Of a stretch of DNA of 64,000 bases, positions 55,357 through 64,000 are shown piece by piece. Location of the stretch: the NCBI RefSeq assembly GCF_009002475.1, contig NZ_AP019860.1:5780501-5844500 (forward strand), written 5' to 3'. The stretch's first letter is position 1, and each line of letters opens with the position of its first letter. The DNA comes from Candidatus Uabimicrobium amorphum. GTDB taxonomy: Bacteria; Planctomycetota; Uabimicrobiia; Uabimicrobiales; Uabimicrobiaceae. The notes beneath the pieces were generated by a model, which worked only from the letters and a program-made list of their open reading frames with translations, had not been told where the DNA came from and did no database searches. Made by a program: the position numbers and the translations under genes.

Positions 55357-57834
55357 ATGCAAATACTAAACAACAGGTATAGGTTTGAGAAAGTACTTGG
55401 ACAAGGAGGAATGGGGAAAGTTTACCTTTGTACAGACATCAATAACCAACAACTTGTGGCAATAAAAGAGTGTGTTCCTAAAGGGCAAAGAACCGAGAAT
55501 ACCATCAGACGTATCAACCGTGAATATTATTTCATGTCAAAAATTCAACATCCACACGTGGTACGTGGCATAGATTTTTTCAAACTGCATGGTAGATACT
55601 TCATTGTTATGGAGTATGTGAGAGGAATCACGCTGAAAGAATTCATTATTCGTTATCCTCACTCAATTGATTTTGAAAAACAGTTACAAATAGCAATACA
55701 GATATGCCGCGGTATCGCCAACCTCAATGAATACGACATTGTCCATCGCGACATAAAGCCCACCAATATCATTCTAACAGAAGAAAACTTACTTCCGAAA
55801 ATTCTCGATTTGGGAATTGCAAAGTCGATTAACAGCGACTTGGTGTCGATTACACATAATGATTTGATTGGAACGCCACAGTATATGTCTCCCGAACAAA
55901 TTGAGGACAAATGGGATGTGGGCAAAAATACCGATGTCTTCGCCTTAGGGGTGTTGTTTTATCAATTTTTTTCTTGGTCGCGATCCTCTCCTTTCCATAG
56001 TGAAACAATGGTCTCCACCATACAAAAAGTTTTACATTTTAATCCGCCACCACTATTTCCTGGCGACAAAGAAAAATCTTTTGTGGCGTATACTATCTTT
56101 CAAGCACTACAGAAAAACCCACAACAGAGAATAGATTCGGTGAAAACCATAATCGAAATGTTCTCAAATCGCGAGAGTAAATTTCCAGTTACTGACGAAA
56201 ATATACGGCAACCCCATGTTGTTGCGCGGCCCTCGCGTTACAAAAGAGTACAGAAGAAAAAAGGCAACAGCAAATCAATCGCTTTTGTCGTGTTGTCGAT
56301 GTTTTTTGCTATAGGTATTGTATGGATTTTCTCCCAGGAAAAGAGCCACACAAACCGCGTAGAAAAAAACATTTCGGAAAGACGCTCTACAAACAAAAAA
56401 GTACGGGCAATACCACATGAAGCAGATCGAACGAAACAAACGATCAATTGGGAATTGTATCAACAACATATGATTCGAGGTGTCTCGTATCATGAGCAGA
56501 AAAAGTACCGCGAAGCTTGCAAACATTACACAAAAGCGGTGACCATGAATCCTCAGGATTTTCTCGCTTATTGCAATAGAGGTATTGCGTATAGAGAGTT
56601 GGGAAAACTGAAAGAGGCTTTGAACGACTTTAACAAAGCCATTGAACTCAATCCCAATGACAGTGACTCGTATTTCAATAGAGGTAACGTATACAACGAT
56701 GTCCGTAACGAAAAGCAAGCGGTGGCCGATTACAGTAGCGCGATTAGGTTGAATCCTCGTAGTCACATTGCGTATACAAGTAGGGGAGATATGTACGTTG
56801 ACTTAGGTAAGTACGAGGAAGCTTTGGATGATTTTAATCAAGCGGTGAAAATAAAACCTAACTATAGCCGCGTTTACGTTTCAAGAGGTTTACTGTACAA
56901 ACATCTCAAGAAGTACAATAAAGCTCTTATTGACTACCTGAAAGCACTACAACTTGACCCCAACGATGCGTTCGCCCACACAAATCTTGGCAATATATAC
57001 AATATTCAAAATAATTATCAAAAAGCTCTCGCCAGTTACAACAACGCATTACGACTTAGCCCTGATAATGGTAAAATCTATCTCAATAGAGCCAACATCT
57101 ACTATCAACAACGGCAATTTGAATGGGCACTTCGCGATTTAAATAAAGCTCTACAGCTCAGCCCAAATAACCATCAAGTTTACGACAGTCGAAAACTTGT
57201 ATACGAGCAACTGGGAAGATATGAGGAAGCTTTAGATGACTACAATAAGATTAGGCATCTAAACACGGACAACTACTTTTTTTATGCGGGGCGCGCCATT
57301 GTATACAAAAGGTTACGGAGATATGACAAAGCATTGGAAGATTTTGATAAATCCATCGAACTCAATCCAGCGGAATATACAACCTATGTCAATCGAGGTT
57401 TGATATATGAAAGACAAAAACGCTACGAAAAAGTAGTTGAGGACTACAATACCGCTATTCGTTTAAATCCGAATGATTATCTTATTTATTCGAATAGAGG
57501 TATTGTATTCAATACTCTACAGCGATATCGCGAGGCTATTCAAGATTTTAACCAGGCCATCGCGCTCAATCCCAATGATTATGTTAGCTATGGAACTAGA
57601 GGAGCGATATATGTAAATCAAGGAGCATATACACAGGCCCTTAGCGATTTAAATAAGGCGATTAAACTCAATCCCCGTGATGGTGAGTACTACGGAAACC
57701 GAGGTGTTGTGTATTACCACCAACAAAAATTTGCCAAAGCGATTTCCGATTGGGAAAAATCGATGGCTCTCGGAGGACCAATAGATATACTCAAGATTCG
57801 TATCGAGGAAGCAAAGAAATTATTGCAAAAGTAA
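55357..57834 (+). CDS. Ser/Thr protein kinase with membrane helix and TPR array
   Basis: 825 residues. The kinase (about 7-270) has GQGGMGKVYL, VAIKE, HRDIKPTNIIL, DLG in place of DFG and PQYMSPEQ. A lysine/arginine-rich link precedes a single membrane helix (about 308-326). About 13 TPRs of the YxNRGxxYxxLxxYEEALxDFNxAIxLNPN form fill 365-810 and are closer to consensus than in the pair at 20815-26358. It shares the same architecture and DLG variant, so it is a third member of that family. The repeat half should project outside the membrane. Confidence 0.93.
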   Translation: MQILNNRYRFEKVLGQGGMGKVYLCTDINNQQLVAIKECVPKGQRTENTIRRINREYYFMSKIQHPHVVRGIDFFKLHGRYFIVMEYVRGITLKEFIIRYPHSIDFEKQLQIAIQICRGIANLNEYDIVHRDIKPTNIILTEENLLPKILDLGIAKSINSDLVSITHNDLIGTPQYMSPEQIEDKWDVGKNTDVFALGVLFYQFFSWSRSSPFHSETMVSTIQKVLHFNPPPLFPGDKEKSFVAYTIFQALQKNPQQRIDSVKTIIEMFSNRESKFPVTDENIRQPHVVARPSRYKRVQKKKGNSKSIAFVVLSMFFAIGIVWIFSQEKSHTNRVEKNISERRSTNKKVRAIPHEADRTKQTINWELYQQHMIRGVSYHEQKKYREACKHYTKAVTMNPQDFLAYCNRGIAYRELGKLKEALNDFNKAIELNPNDSDSYFNRGNVYNDVRNEKQAVADYSSAIRLNPRSHIAYTSRGDMYVDLGKYEEALDDFNQAVKIKPNYSRVYVSRGLLYKHLKKYNKALIDYLKALQLDPNDAFAHTNLGNIYNIQNNYQKALASYNNALRLSPDNGKIYLNRANIYYQQRQFEWALRDLNKALQLSPNNHQVYDSRKLVYEQLGRYEEALDDYNKIRHLNTDNYFFYAGRAIVYKRLRRYDKALEDFDKSIELNPAEYTTYVNRGLIYERQKRYEKVVEDYNTAIRLNPNDYLIYSNRGIVFNTLQRYREAIQDFNQAIALNPNDYVSYGTRGAIYVNQGAYTQALSDLNKAIKLNPRDGEYYGNRGVVYYHQQKFAKAISDWEKSMALGGPIDILKIRIEEAKKLLQK

Positions 57835-57850
57835 AGTATTTGAGCTCTTT

Positions 57851-58324
57851 TTACGAACACGGACATTTCTCTGTCTGCAAATCACACGTAGAGGATAGCG
57901 TTTTTCGTAAAATACACAGATGGCATTTTACTATTTCGTAAATGTCTTTTTGTAGGGCACAGTTATCGACAATCAAACATTTGTCAAGAGGTGTTTTCAT
58001 GTGCGTTGTGAACGTTTTTTTGGTGGCGATGTCTGGAAAAAGGTCTCGTAAAGAAGCGAGTTTACTTTTGAGCCACTGAGAATTGATATTGGTGTTGGCA
58101 TCGATAATGTTTAGCATGTCGTCTATTTCGGCGACAATTTTACATATATCTTCTTTTTTGTAGGTGTTTTTTTTTAGTAAATCGCCCATTTCAACAGCAA
58201 GTTTTTCACGGTGCTCTCGTTCGTTTTTCACAAGGGCGTCACAGTTTTCTTTGGGAAATTGGCAGCGAATTTGTGACGAACAGGCAACAAAAAAGCATAC
58301 CGCAATTAGGTAGTATATTTTCAA
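57851..58324 (-). CDS. Small Cys-containing lipoprotein
   Basis: 157 residues from a TTG at 58324, chosen because AAGGAGG lies just upstream; the longer frame to 58378 lacks a site and would bury the signal. MKIYYLIAVCFFVACSS is a lipoprotein signal peptide with the lipobox cysteine at about C15. The mature part is helical and charged, with six to eight further cysteines, notably CHLCILRK and CPCS near the end, which suggest disulfide bonds. No family is recognised. It is convergent with the kinase gene and follows the LRR gene on the same strand. Confidence 0.7.
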   Translation of the reverse strand: MKIYYLIAVCFFVACSSQIRCQFPKENCDALVKNEREHREKLAVEMGDLLKKNTYKKEDICKIVAEIDDMLNIIDANTNINSQWLKSKLASLRDLFPDIATKKTFTTHMKTPLDKCLIVDNCALQKDIYEIVKCHLCILRKTLSSTCDLQTEKCPCS

Positions 58325-58398
58325 AACATCCTCCTTTTTTGTGAAGATTATAAGAGATATTTTGCATTTAGCAAACATGTTATCGTGGATACTCCGGA

Positions 58399-59373
58399 CT
58401 AAAAAGTTGGTCTAATGATTCTTAAAGAATCCAAATTTTCGATTTCTTGTGGCAACTCTTTTATTTGCGTACGCCCCAAATCCAAAAGTTTTAGAGATTT
58501 GAGTTGTACTATTTGTTCTGGCAATCTTTTGATTTTTGTGTCACATAAATGTAAGTGTATGAGAGAGGCTAATTGTCCAATCTCCTTTGGCAGTTCTATT
58601 ATCTGTGTATAAGAGAGGTACAGACGTCGGAGAGAAGTTAATTGTCCGATTTCTTTTGGTAATTCTGTTATTGGTGTTCCGCTCAAATCTAAAAACTGTA
58701 GATGCTTCAGTTGTTTTATCTGTTGGGGTAACCATTTCACTTTTGTGTGACTGAGATTTAAATGGGTGAGCGAAGTTAACTGTCCGATTTCTTTGGGGAG
58801 CTCTGTCCCTCTATAGCTGGACAGATTCAGTTGAGAAAGAGAAGTAAGTTGCCAAAATTCCCTGGGGAATTCGGAGATTTTACATCTTTCTAAATTCAGC
58901 TCCGTGAGAGCTGTGAGTTGCCCGATTTCTTTGGGGAGTTCTGTGATCTGTGTTGCGCTCAAATCTAAAAAATCGAGAGCTGTGAGTTGACCGATTTCTT
59001 TGGGTAGTTCTGTTATGTTACAATGGCCTAAATCAAGTTCGGAAAGAGAAGTGAGCCGCCCAATTTCTTTAGGAATTTCTCTTATATTTGTTGAATTCAA
59101 CAGCAAACCAGTGAGAGAAGTGAGTTGTTCAAATTCTTTGGGTAGCTCCGTTATTCTGTTATGACTTAGATCTAAACAAAATTCGCTAGAAAAATTGCAA
59201 TTGGTAAAGCGGCAATTTTCTATTTTTTTGAAACACACATCGGTGCGAAAGCTACAGTTTTCGAATGCACAGCCTTCGATCGCGAGCGATTGACTTTCCT
59301 CAAAGAAAAAAGCGCAACCATAGTATTCGGTGTGGTTTTGGATTTCCTGTAACGATTTTGATTTTATTTTCAT
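58399..59373 (-). CDS. Leucine-rich repeat protein with pentapeptide-like N-terminus
   Basis: 324 residues. The N-terminal 65 residues contain short AFENCSFRTDVCF-type repeats similar to pentapeptide repeats. They are followed by ten complete and one partial 23-residue leucine-rich repeats of the form LPKEIGQLTSLTxLxLSxTxI, starting about residue 74. The class resembles bacterial and plant intracellular-type LRRs and the repeats are nearly identical, showing recent expansion. No signal peptide or membrane segment is present. It is likely a protein-binding scaffold. Partner unknown. Confidence 0.92.
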   Translation of the reverse strand: MKIKSKSLQEIQNHTEYYGCAFFFEESQSLAIEGCAFENCSFRTDVCFKKIENCRFTNCNFSSEFCLDLSHNRITELPKEFEQLTSLTGLLLNSTNIREIPKEIGRLTSLSELDLGHCNITELPKEIGQLTALDFLDLSATQITELPKEIGQLTALTELNLERCKISEFPREFWQLTSLSQLNLSSYRGTELPKEIGQLTSLTHLNLSHTKVKWLPQQIKQLKHLQFLDLSGTPITELPKEIGQLTSLRRLYLSYTQIIELPKEIGQLASLIHLHLCDTKIKRLPEQIVQLKSLKLLDLGRTQIKELPQEIENLDSLRIIRPTF

Positions 59374-59556
59374 CTGTTTCTGCTTTACCGTAGTACGAAT
59401 AGATTTGGGGGCACGTATTTTACCATCATAAGTCTAAATTGTAATGCCAACTTTACCATCGCAAAATAAATAATAAATTTTTTGTAATCTCTACTTGCGT
59501 GAGCGTATTATAAATAATAGGATGCGTAACAAAAAATTTGCTAAAAGGATGGTGGC

Positions 59557-60258
59557 GTGAAAAAGTTAAATGTGATGGATTTAGGATTAGGGAATTATAC
59601 ACAAGTCTTGCGTTTGCAAAAAGAGATTATGGAAAAAAGAGCGCGTGGCGAAGTAGAAGATACACTGATTTTAGTAGAGCATCCCACCGTAATTACCTTA
59701 GGTGTTAAAGCCAATGAACAAAGTATCAAAGTCACCAAAGAGTATCTGGCGGAAAATGGGATAGAGGTACACGAAATACTTCGTGGAGGGGCGGCTTTTC
59801 TGCATAGTCCTGGTCAGATTGTGGGTTATCCGATTTTTTTGTTGGAAGCAAATGAAAGAAGAGCATACCTTGAAACAATCCAGCAGATGATGATGGATCT
59901 CACCGAAGAGCACAAAATACCCGCTGTCTTACATCCCAACAAGGACTATATCGGAGTATGGTACGAGGTAGAAAGTGGTGCCTATAAAAAGATTGGTGCC
60001 GTCGGCATGCGATTTGTCAATAGAAACGACCAGTATGTCACTCTCCACGGTTTTGCTTTGAATGTCAATAACGACAGTTCTATTGTCGAAAAGTTGATTT
60101 TCATGTGTGGATGCCCTTCGGAAACCTGTATTTCTTGGAAAGAGATTACACAGAAAACATTTGATTTGTCACAAATAAAAGAAAATATTATTCATAAGTT
60201 AGCAAAAGATTTGCACTACAACACCGTGTATACAAACAAAAAAAATAACCACCACTAG
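59557..60258 (+). CDS. lipB: Octanoyltransferase
   Basis: 233 residues, GTG start with AAAGGA upstream. LipB signatures are LVEHPTVITLGVKA (about 33-46), RGGAAFLHSPGQIVGYPI (about 78-95), KIGAVGMRF with the catalytic lysine (about 148-156), TLHGFALNVN and a cysteine in MCGCPSE. It moves an octanoyl group from acyl carrier protein to lipoyl domains as the first step of lipoate synthesis. lipA follows 52 bases later and a lipoyl-domain gene closes the unit, so substrate and enzymes are encoded together. Confidence 0.93.
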   Translation: MKKLNVMDLGLGNYTQVLRLQKEIMEKRARGEVEDTLILVEHPTVITLGVKANEQSIKVTKEYLAENGIEVHEILRGGAAFLHSPGQIVGYPIFLLEANERRAYLETIQQMMMDLTEEHKIPAVLHPNKDYIGVWYEVESGAYKKIGAVGMRFVNRNDQYVTLHGFALNVNNDSSIVEKLIFMCGCPSETCISWKEITQKTFDLSQIKENIIHKLAKDLHYNTVYTNKKNNHH

Positions 60259-60310
60259 TAGAAGTAAAACAAAATCACAAAGTAAAATGAATAGCAACTA
60301 GGAGATGTGG

Positions 60311-61201
60311 ATGAACAAACTTTATAACAAGCCGGAATGGCTAAAAATAAAAATAGAGCACGATCCAAAGTTTGATGATGTACGTAAAACGCTTTCAGAA
60401 AACAGTTTGGTCACTGTATGCGAAGAGGCTCATTGCCCCAATATTAATGAATGTTGGAGTTCTGGAACCGCAACGTTTATGGTTCTGGGCGATACGTGCA
60501 CAAGAGGATGCCGTTTTTGCAACGTAAAAAGTGGTCGCTATGGCGCCAACATTGATCCGATGGAGCCCATGAAGATAGCAGAAAGTGTCAAAAAATGGGG
60601 TTTGGATTATATTGTCATTACCAGCGTTGATCGTGACGATTTGCCCGACCAAGGCAGTGAACATTTTGCAAAAGTCATCACCACCGTTCATCAGCAAAGC
60701 CCAGAAGTGCTTATCGAAGTGCTCGTTCCCGATTTTCGAGGAGATGTAAAATGTGTCGAAACGGTTGTTCAGGCAAGACCAAATGTTTTTGCACATAACG
60801 TCGAAACGATTGAACGTTTGCAGGGGCGCGTACGCGACAATCGCGCGACGTATGAACAATCGCTCATGGTTCTCGAATACGCCAAAAAACAAGGTTTGTA
60901 TACAAAGAGTTCACTTATGGTTGGCTTGGGAGAAACCGAAGAGGAAATTGCGCAAACCATGGACGATTTGCGTCGTATAGATGTAGATTTTTTGACTCTT
61001 GGACAGTATCTACGCCCGAGTTTGAAACACCTAGAGGTGGTGGAGTACGTACATCCAGATCAATTTGAGCACTACAAAAAAATAGGATTAGAGAAAGGGT
61101 TTCGCTACATTGCTGCGGGGCCATTTGTGCGCAGTAGTTACAAAGCAGGTGAATTTTTTATCAAGAGCATTGTGAAGGAGAATGGTAATGATGGAGCTTA
61201 A
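60311..61201 (+). CDS. lipA: Lipoyl synthase
   Basis: 296 residues from the ATG at 60311, spaced 6 bases from AGGAG; the ATG at 60305 abuts that site. The auxiliary cluster motif CEEAHCPNINEC (about 36-47) and the radical-SAM cluster CTRGCRFC (about 62-69) are both present, along with GLGETEEEI and a C-terminal RSSYKAGE. It inserts two sulfurs into octanoyl groups on lipoyl domains. It lies between lipB and a lipoyl-domain gene whose start is inside its last codons. Confidence 0.96.
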   Translation: MNKLYNKPEWLKIKIEHDPKFDDVRKTLSENSLVTVCEEAHCPNINECWSSGTATFMVLGDTCTRGCRFCNVKSGRYGANIDPMEPMKIAESVKKWGLDYIVITSVDRDDLPDQGSEHFAKVITTVHQQSPEVLIEVLVPDFRGDVKCVETVVQARPNVFAHNVETIERLQGRVRDNRATYEQSLMVLEYAKKQGLYTKSSLMVGLGETEEEIAQTMDDLRRIDVDFLTLGQYLRPSLKHLEVVEYVHPDQFEHYKKIGLEKGFRYIAAGPFVRSSYKAGEFFIKSIVKENGNDGA

Positions 61202-61424
61202 ATTTCCCGACTTAGGCAATGGTATTAGCGAAGGGCAAGTCATTAAGTGGTTGGCAAAAGAAGGTGAAGTTGTACAAAAATCACAAAATGTTCTTTATGT
61301 CGAAACTTTCAAAACCATGATTGAAATTCCTGCGACTTCTACGGGGAAAATTCGCCAGCAAAAGTGCAAAATAGGCGACATGGTTAAAGCGGGAGATGTG
61401 ATCGCGGTCATTGACGCCGATTAA
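61188..61424 (+). CDS. Stand-alone lipoyl (biotinyl/lipoyl attachment) domain
   Basis: 78 residues from the ATG at 61188, which is 7 bases from AAGGAG and overlaps lipA by 14 bases; ATGs at 61182 and 61191 are less well spaced. It is a single E2-type lipoyl domain: KFPDLGNGISEGQVIKWL, then ETFKTMIEIPA with the lipoyl lysine where ETDKA is usual, and KAGDVIAVID at the end. It has no subunit-binding or catalytic domain, so it is a free lipoyl carrier or a spare domain for a dehydrogenase complex. Biotinylation is less likely because the AMKM motif is absent. Confidence 0.9.
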   Translation: MMELKFPDLGNGISEGQVIKWLAKEGEVVQKSQNVLYVETFKTMIEIPATSTGKIRQQKCKIGDMVKAGDVIAVIDAD

Positions 61425-61440
61425 AACAAATACAGTAGAA

Positions 61441-61464
61441 TCTGGCCCTAAATCTAGGGCCAGA
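61441..61464 (+). terminator. Hairpin after the lipoyl gene unit
   Basis: TCTGGCCCTA and TAGGGCCAGA form a perfect 10-pair stem around AATC, 17 bases after the stop. No T-run follows, so it may rely on other factors or stabilise the mRNA end. Confidence 0.55.
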
Positions 61465-61540
61465 CAAATGCTTGGTACTATAGTGATTCTATTTTCACGA
61501 TAGCAAAAATCATAAAAAGTGCCAGCAGCAATGCGAAATG

Positions 61541-62530
61541 TTATTTTGCGACATAGTAATTGAAAGCATATATTTTGCAAGCCTGAGTTCCTAAAACCAC
61601 TTGCGCACCCACTGAAACATCGAGAACAACGGTGTATACTTTGTCTTTTGATTTATGAATTCTTTTTTCAAACCACACCTTTTCACCGTCAATGACGACA
61701 ACAGCAACGGCAACGCGGTTATTTTTGAGTTTTATGTGTAGATGAAGCTTTCCTTCTTGAACAATTTGTAGTGGATCATAGGCGCGAAAGTGAATTTTTA
61801 CTCCGTCTTTTTTGTCATCCCACTCCGAAACTTCTTGTAGTGGAGCGCCAGGGTATTCATTTTTAACATCGTGATGTTGCGCATGACTGATGTGATGTGA
61901 GCGACTGTCAATGGCCTTAGTGATGAACCACGATGAACTTTTTTCTCCGCGTGCTAGTTGAATATCTCCACCAAATGCGCAAATAGAAAATTTTGCATGC
62001 CCGTTGACAATGTTATTCGCAGGAATGATGATTGTACTTTTGTCTGAGGGCACTACGGTGGTAAATTCTCCACGATTTTGTGGATGATTTTTACTTAAAG
62101 TTTCATACGTGGCTTCAAGAAGTGTTGCGTTGGTGCGGGTCCATCCCATCGAATAACTATGGTCTTTGCGCATGGACAGTTGCGTAATGGTGGCCAATTG
62201 TGGAATTTGCGCCGTACGATGGAAGAATACTTCTCCCTTTGCACTTTTGGCGATCACTTTAACGAGACTGCCTCCTTGAACATCGTGGAGTTTCGCGGTG
62301 TACATGCCGTGTTGTTCTTGATATACAAGTTGTATATCATTTACCGTGACACTTGCCTCTTTGATATCATCGCCATCATGGGAAACGTTTGCCCATACAA
62401 AAGAACCCTCATTGCTATACGAGATGCCACCTTGGAATTGATAGTCTTCCATTTTCTCTGCTGTTAAAGAAATCAGCGTACATAAACAGATGGCAAAGAT
62501 GATACTTTTTTTTGTAGATGTAAAAAGCAT
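61541..62530 (-). CDS. Exported beta-rich protein of unknown function
   Basis: 329 residues with a signal peptide (about 1-24, IIFAICLCTLISLTAE). The mature protein shows alternating polar/hydrophobic strands throughout and looks like several Ig-like or jelly-roll beta domains; for example VANVSHDGDDIKEASVTVND-like segments early and VYTVVLDVSVGAQVVLG near the end. Few cysteines and no catalytic motif are seen. It diverges from the next gene. No family is recognised. Confidence 0.65.
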   Translation of the reverse strand: MLFTSTKKSIIFAICLCTLISLTAEKMEDYQFQGGISYSNEGSFVWANVSHDGDDIKEASVTVNDIQLVYQEQHGMYTAKLHDVQGGSLVKVIAKSAKGEVFFHRTAQIPQLATITQLSMRKDHSYSMGWTRTNATLLEATYETLSKNHPQNRGEFTTVVPSDKSTIIIPANNIVNGHAKFSICAFGGDIQLARGEKSSSWFITKAIDSRSHHISHAQHHDVKNEYPGAPLQEVSEWDDKKDGVKIHFRAYDPLQIVQEGKLHLHIKLKNNRVAVAVVVIDGEKVWFEKRIHKSKDKVYTVVLDVSVGAQVVLGTQACKIYAFNYYVAK

Positions 62531-62757
62531 TGTATTTCTCCTTATTTGTGGAGGATTGGATATTTTTTATTGTTTTACGCTTTACCTCTTTTTCTCCAAG
62601 GCATTTATCGCAATTTATTTATGATAACAACTTTTTACTGTGGTCTGCGAAATAAAATTTTGATTTCCTATGTCACCTTTTTTTTCGGTAAGGCCAATAC
62701 ATATATAGAAGCAGTGTTGTGTAATGAAATAACGAATTTAACGATGAGGAGATAAAA

Positions 62758-63810
62758 ATGCGACTATTCTTTTTCTGTATATGTACTTTTATATTTTCGA
62801 GCGTTATCGTGGCGGACAATGAAAATTGTACACCGCAACAACATAATGGTAAGCCGCATATAATTGTAACCCATATTTATGCAAGAGACTTTCTTTACGA
62901 GGAAAAGAATGTGGATTGGGAAAGTGAAATTCGCGCACTATCGAGTGTTAAACGAGTTCATCGGCGTTATGGTACTTCGATATTTGATGGGGCAAGAGGC
63001 GTCGGCATCTCTGCAGAAGAAGGTATTTCTTGGCCAGACATCAGAGGACATCGTGTACGGTTTCTAACCAAAAAACAGCTGAATTCTCCTGTGGATGAGA
63101 TCGGAATCATTGTTTCTTTTAGTTTCCTAAAAAGTCGGCGTTATTTACCCTACGATGCAAATTTACATGAAAAAGACACTTGGGAAAATGTGCTATTACC
63201 TTCGAAAATTGACCTTGAGGTGGATTCTTGGCATGGTAAGAGTACAATACCTGTACCTGTGATCGGTGTCGTTGCGGATGAATTTCTACCAAAGCCGTAC
63301 GTCATTACTTGCGGTTTTCTGGAAATTTTACGAAATTGGCGTTCTGAGTTTTTGTACATGTTGAAAAATCGTAAAAATGAACCATTGGTCTTGCCGCCCG
63401 CACAAAGCATTTATTATACCTTGACCGAATCGCAACGTATGTGGTTACAAGACAATGAAAAAGTGGTGGAGCAAATAGAGGAGAAACTCTCTATTCCGGT
63501 TTTTGTAGATTTTTGGGACAATGGAGAAGCAATACAATGTCGTTTGGTGATTGAACCTGAAGAGGAAATTTCTCGAAAAAAAGTGAAAGAAATAGATGAA
63601 CATTTGCGTTCATACACAGAGTTACGAGATTTACCAGAAGCTATGGTTGACTTTATCCCCGTATGGAAATGGGAAAATGTTGAATTTTATCGCAAATACG
63701 ACGCGGATCATTTCGCTATTTATTTGAAAAATAATGACCAAAATGTCCTCCAAGAATTAAAAAAAATAGGATTGAAAATCATTTGGTTTCGCAATGATAC
63801 ACGATACTAA
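62758..63810 (+). CDS. Exported protein of unknown function
   Basis: 350 residues with a signal peptide (about 1-20, LFFFCICTFIFSSVIVAD). The mature part is mixed alpha/beta; the segment from about residue 60 to 130 (GTSIFDGARGVGI, WPDIRGHRVRF, EIGIIVSFSFLKSRRYLPY) loosely recalls periplasmic domains of MacB-type permeases, but no membrane helices follow, so this is only a suggestion. AGGAG precedes the ATG. The remaining 190 bases to the window end contain nothing recognised. Confidence 0.65.
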   Translation: MRLFFFCICTFIFSSVIVADNENCTPQQHNGKPHIIVTHIYARDFLYEEKNVDWESEIRALSSVKRVHRRYGTSIFDGARGVGISAEEGISWPDIRGHRVRFLTKKQLNSPVDEIGIIVSFSFLKSRRYLPYDANLHEKDTWENVLLPSKIDLEVDSWHGKSTIPVPVIGVVADEFLPKPYVITCGFLEILRNWRSEFLYMLKNRKNEPLVLPPAQSIYYTLTESQRMWLQDNEKVVEQIEEKLSIPVFVDFWDNGEAIQCRLVIEPEEEISRKKVKEIDEHLRSYTELRDLPEAMVDFIPVWKWENVEFYRKYDADHFAIYLKNNDQNVLQELKKIGLKIIWFRNDTRY

Positions 63811-64000
63811 GGTCTGAATATATTTTATACGGTATATGAAAAATAGAACGAGTCCTTGCTGAAAAAGTTCCAGTAGTTTAGTATGTCTGTTTTAAACTCT
63901 ATTCGCAATACCGTCTAAATTTAGAAAGTTCGAGGTGAGGAACATTGTTGCATATACTATCGATCTCTTTTATTTGTTTAACGGCCATTCAAATTACCCG

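Noticed and set aside
62546..62755. 69-codon hydrophobic frame between two divergent genes
   Set aside because: No properly spaced ribosome site, and the spacer is expected to hold promoters for both neighbours.

Overview
The window is a low-GC, gene-dense bacterial chromosome segment with roughly 38 supported protein genes, two ordinary tRNAs, three degenerate tRNA-like genes and no rRNA or CRISPR array. Six very large proteins with Ser/Thr-kinase-type domains joined to TPR or WD40 repeats, a PEP-CTERM surface protein, two ECF sigma/partner pairs, a DUF1697 protein, a LIM-like/DA1-like peptidase and a single-chain eukaryote-layout acetyl-CoA carboxylase together suggest a Planctomycetota-type organism, possibly close to the phagocytic Candidatus Uabimicrobium. 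This assignment is inferred from gene content and has not been tested by phylogeny.

Layout. 1-5822 (minus): a probable operon of a GH57-like barrel protein, a pseudokinase-TPR-WD40 giant, a zeta-class GST and a membrane protein cut by the window edge. 5971-8973 (minus): a membrane Ser/Thr kinase. 9164-10017: ECF sigma factor plus partner. 10029-10868: two tRNA-Gly genes, a TA-flanked MITE-like element and an array of three shrunken tRNA-like genes. 10883-17530: a secreted trypsin-like protease, a secreted pentapeptide-repeat protein and a kinase with two complete catalytic domains plus a beta-propeller region. 17595-20707 (minus): 7TM hybrid histidine kinase and a DUF1697 protein. 20815-26358: two tandem paralogous kinase-TPR genes. 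26362-30318: PIG-L deacetylase, second ECF sigma with a DUF6768-like membrane partner, orphan LuxR-type response regulator and a PEP-CTERM protein.

30561-33229: menC and menA (menaquinone synthesis) and a MOSC protein. 33243-33494: palindromic and hexamer repeats. 33527-37804 (minus): LIM/DA1-like peptidase, AAA/TPR protein and THEP1-like NTPase. 38072-45779: recD2, then a three-gene ABC export cassette, a second hexamer repeat and another membrane protein. 45783-47435 (minus): glycosyltransferase and metallophosphoesterase. 47607-55256: the 1,847-residue carboxylase and an OPT-family transporter. 55357-59373: a fourth active-looking kinase-TPR protein, a small lipoprotein and a leucine-rich-repeat protein. 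59557-61424: lipB-lipA and a stand-alone lipoyl domain. The window ends with two exported proteins of unknown function.

The main theme is signalling built from repeat-scaffold kinases, with export or surface functions around them. The most unusual items are the DA1-like peptidase, the single-chain carboxylase, the tandem kinase, the pseudokinase and the degenerate tRNA array. Housekeeping pathways represented are lipoylation, menaquinone synthesis and malonyl-CoA synthesis.
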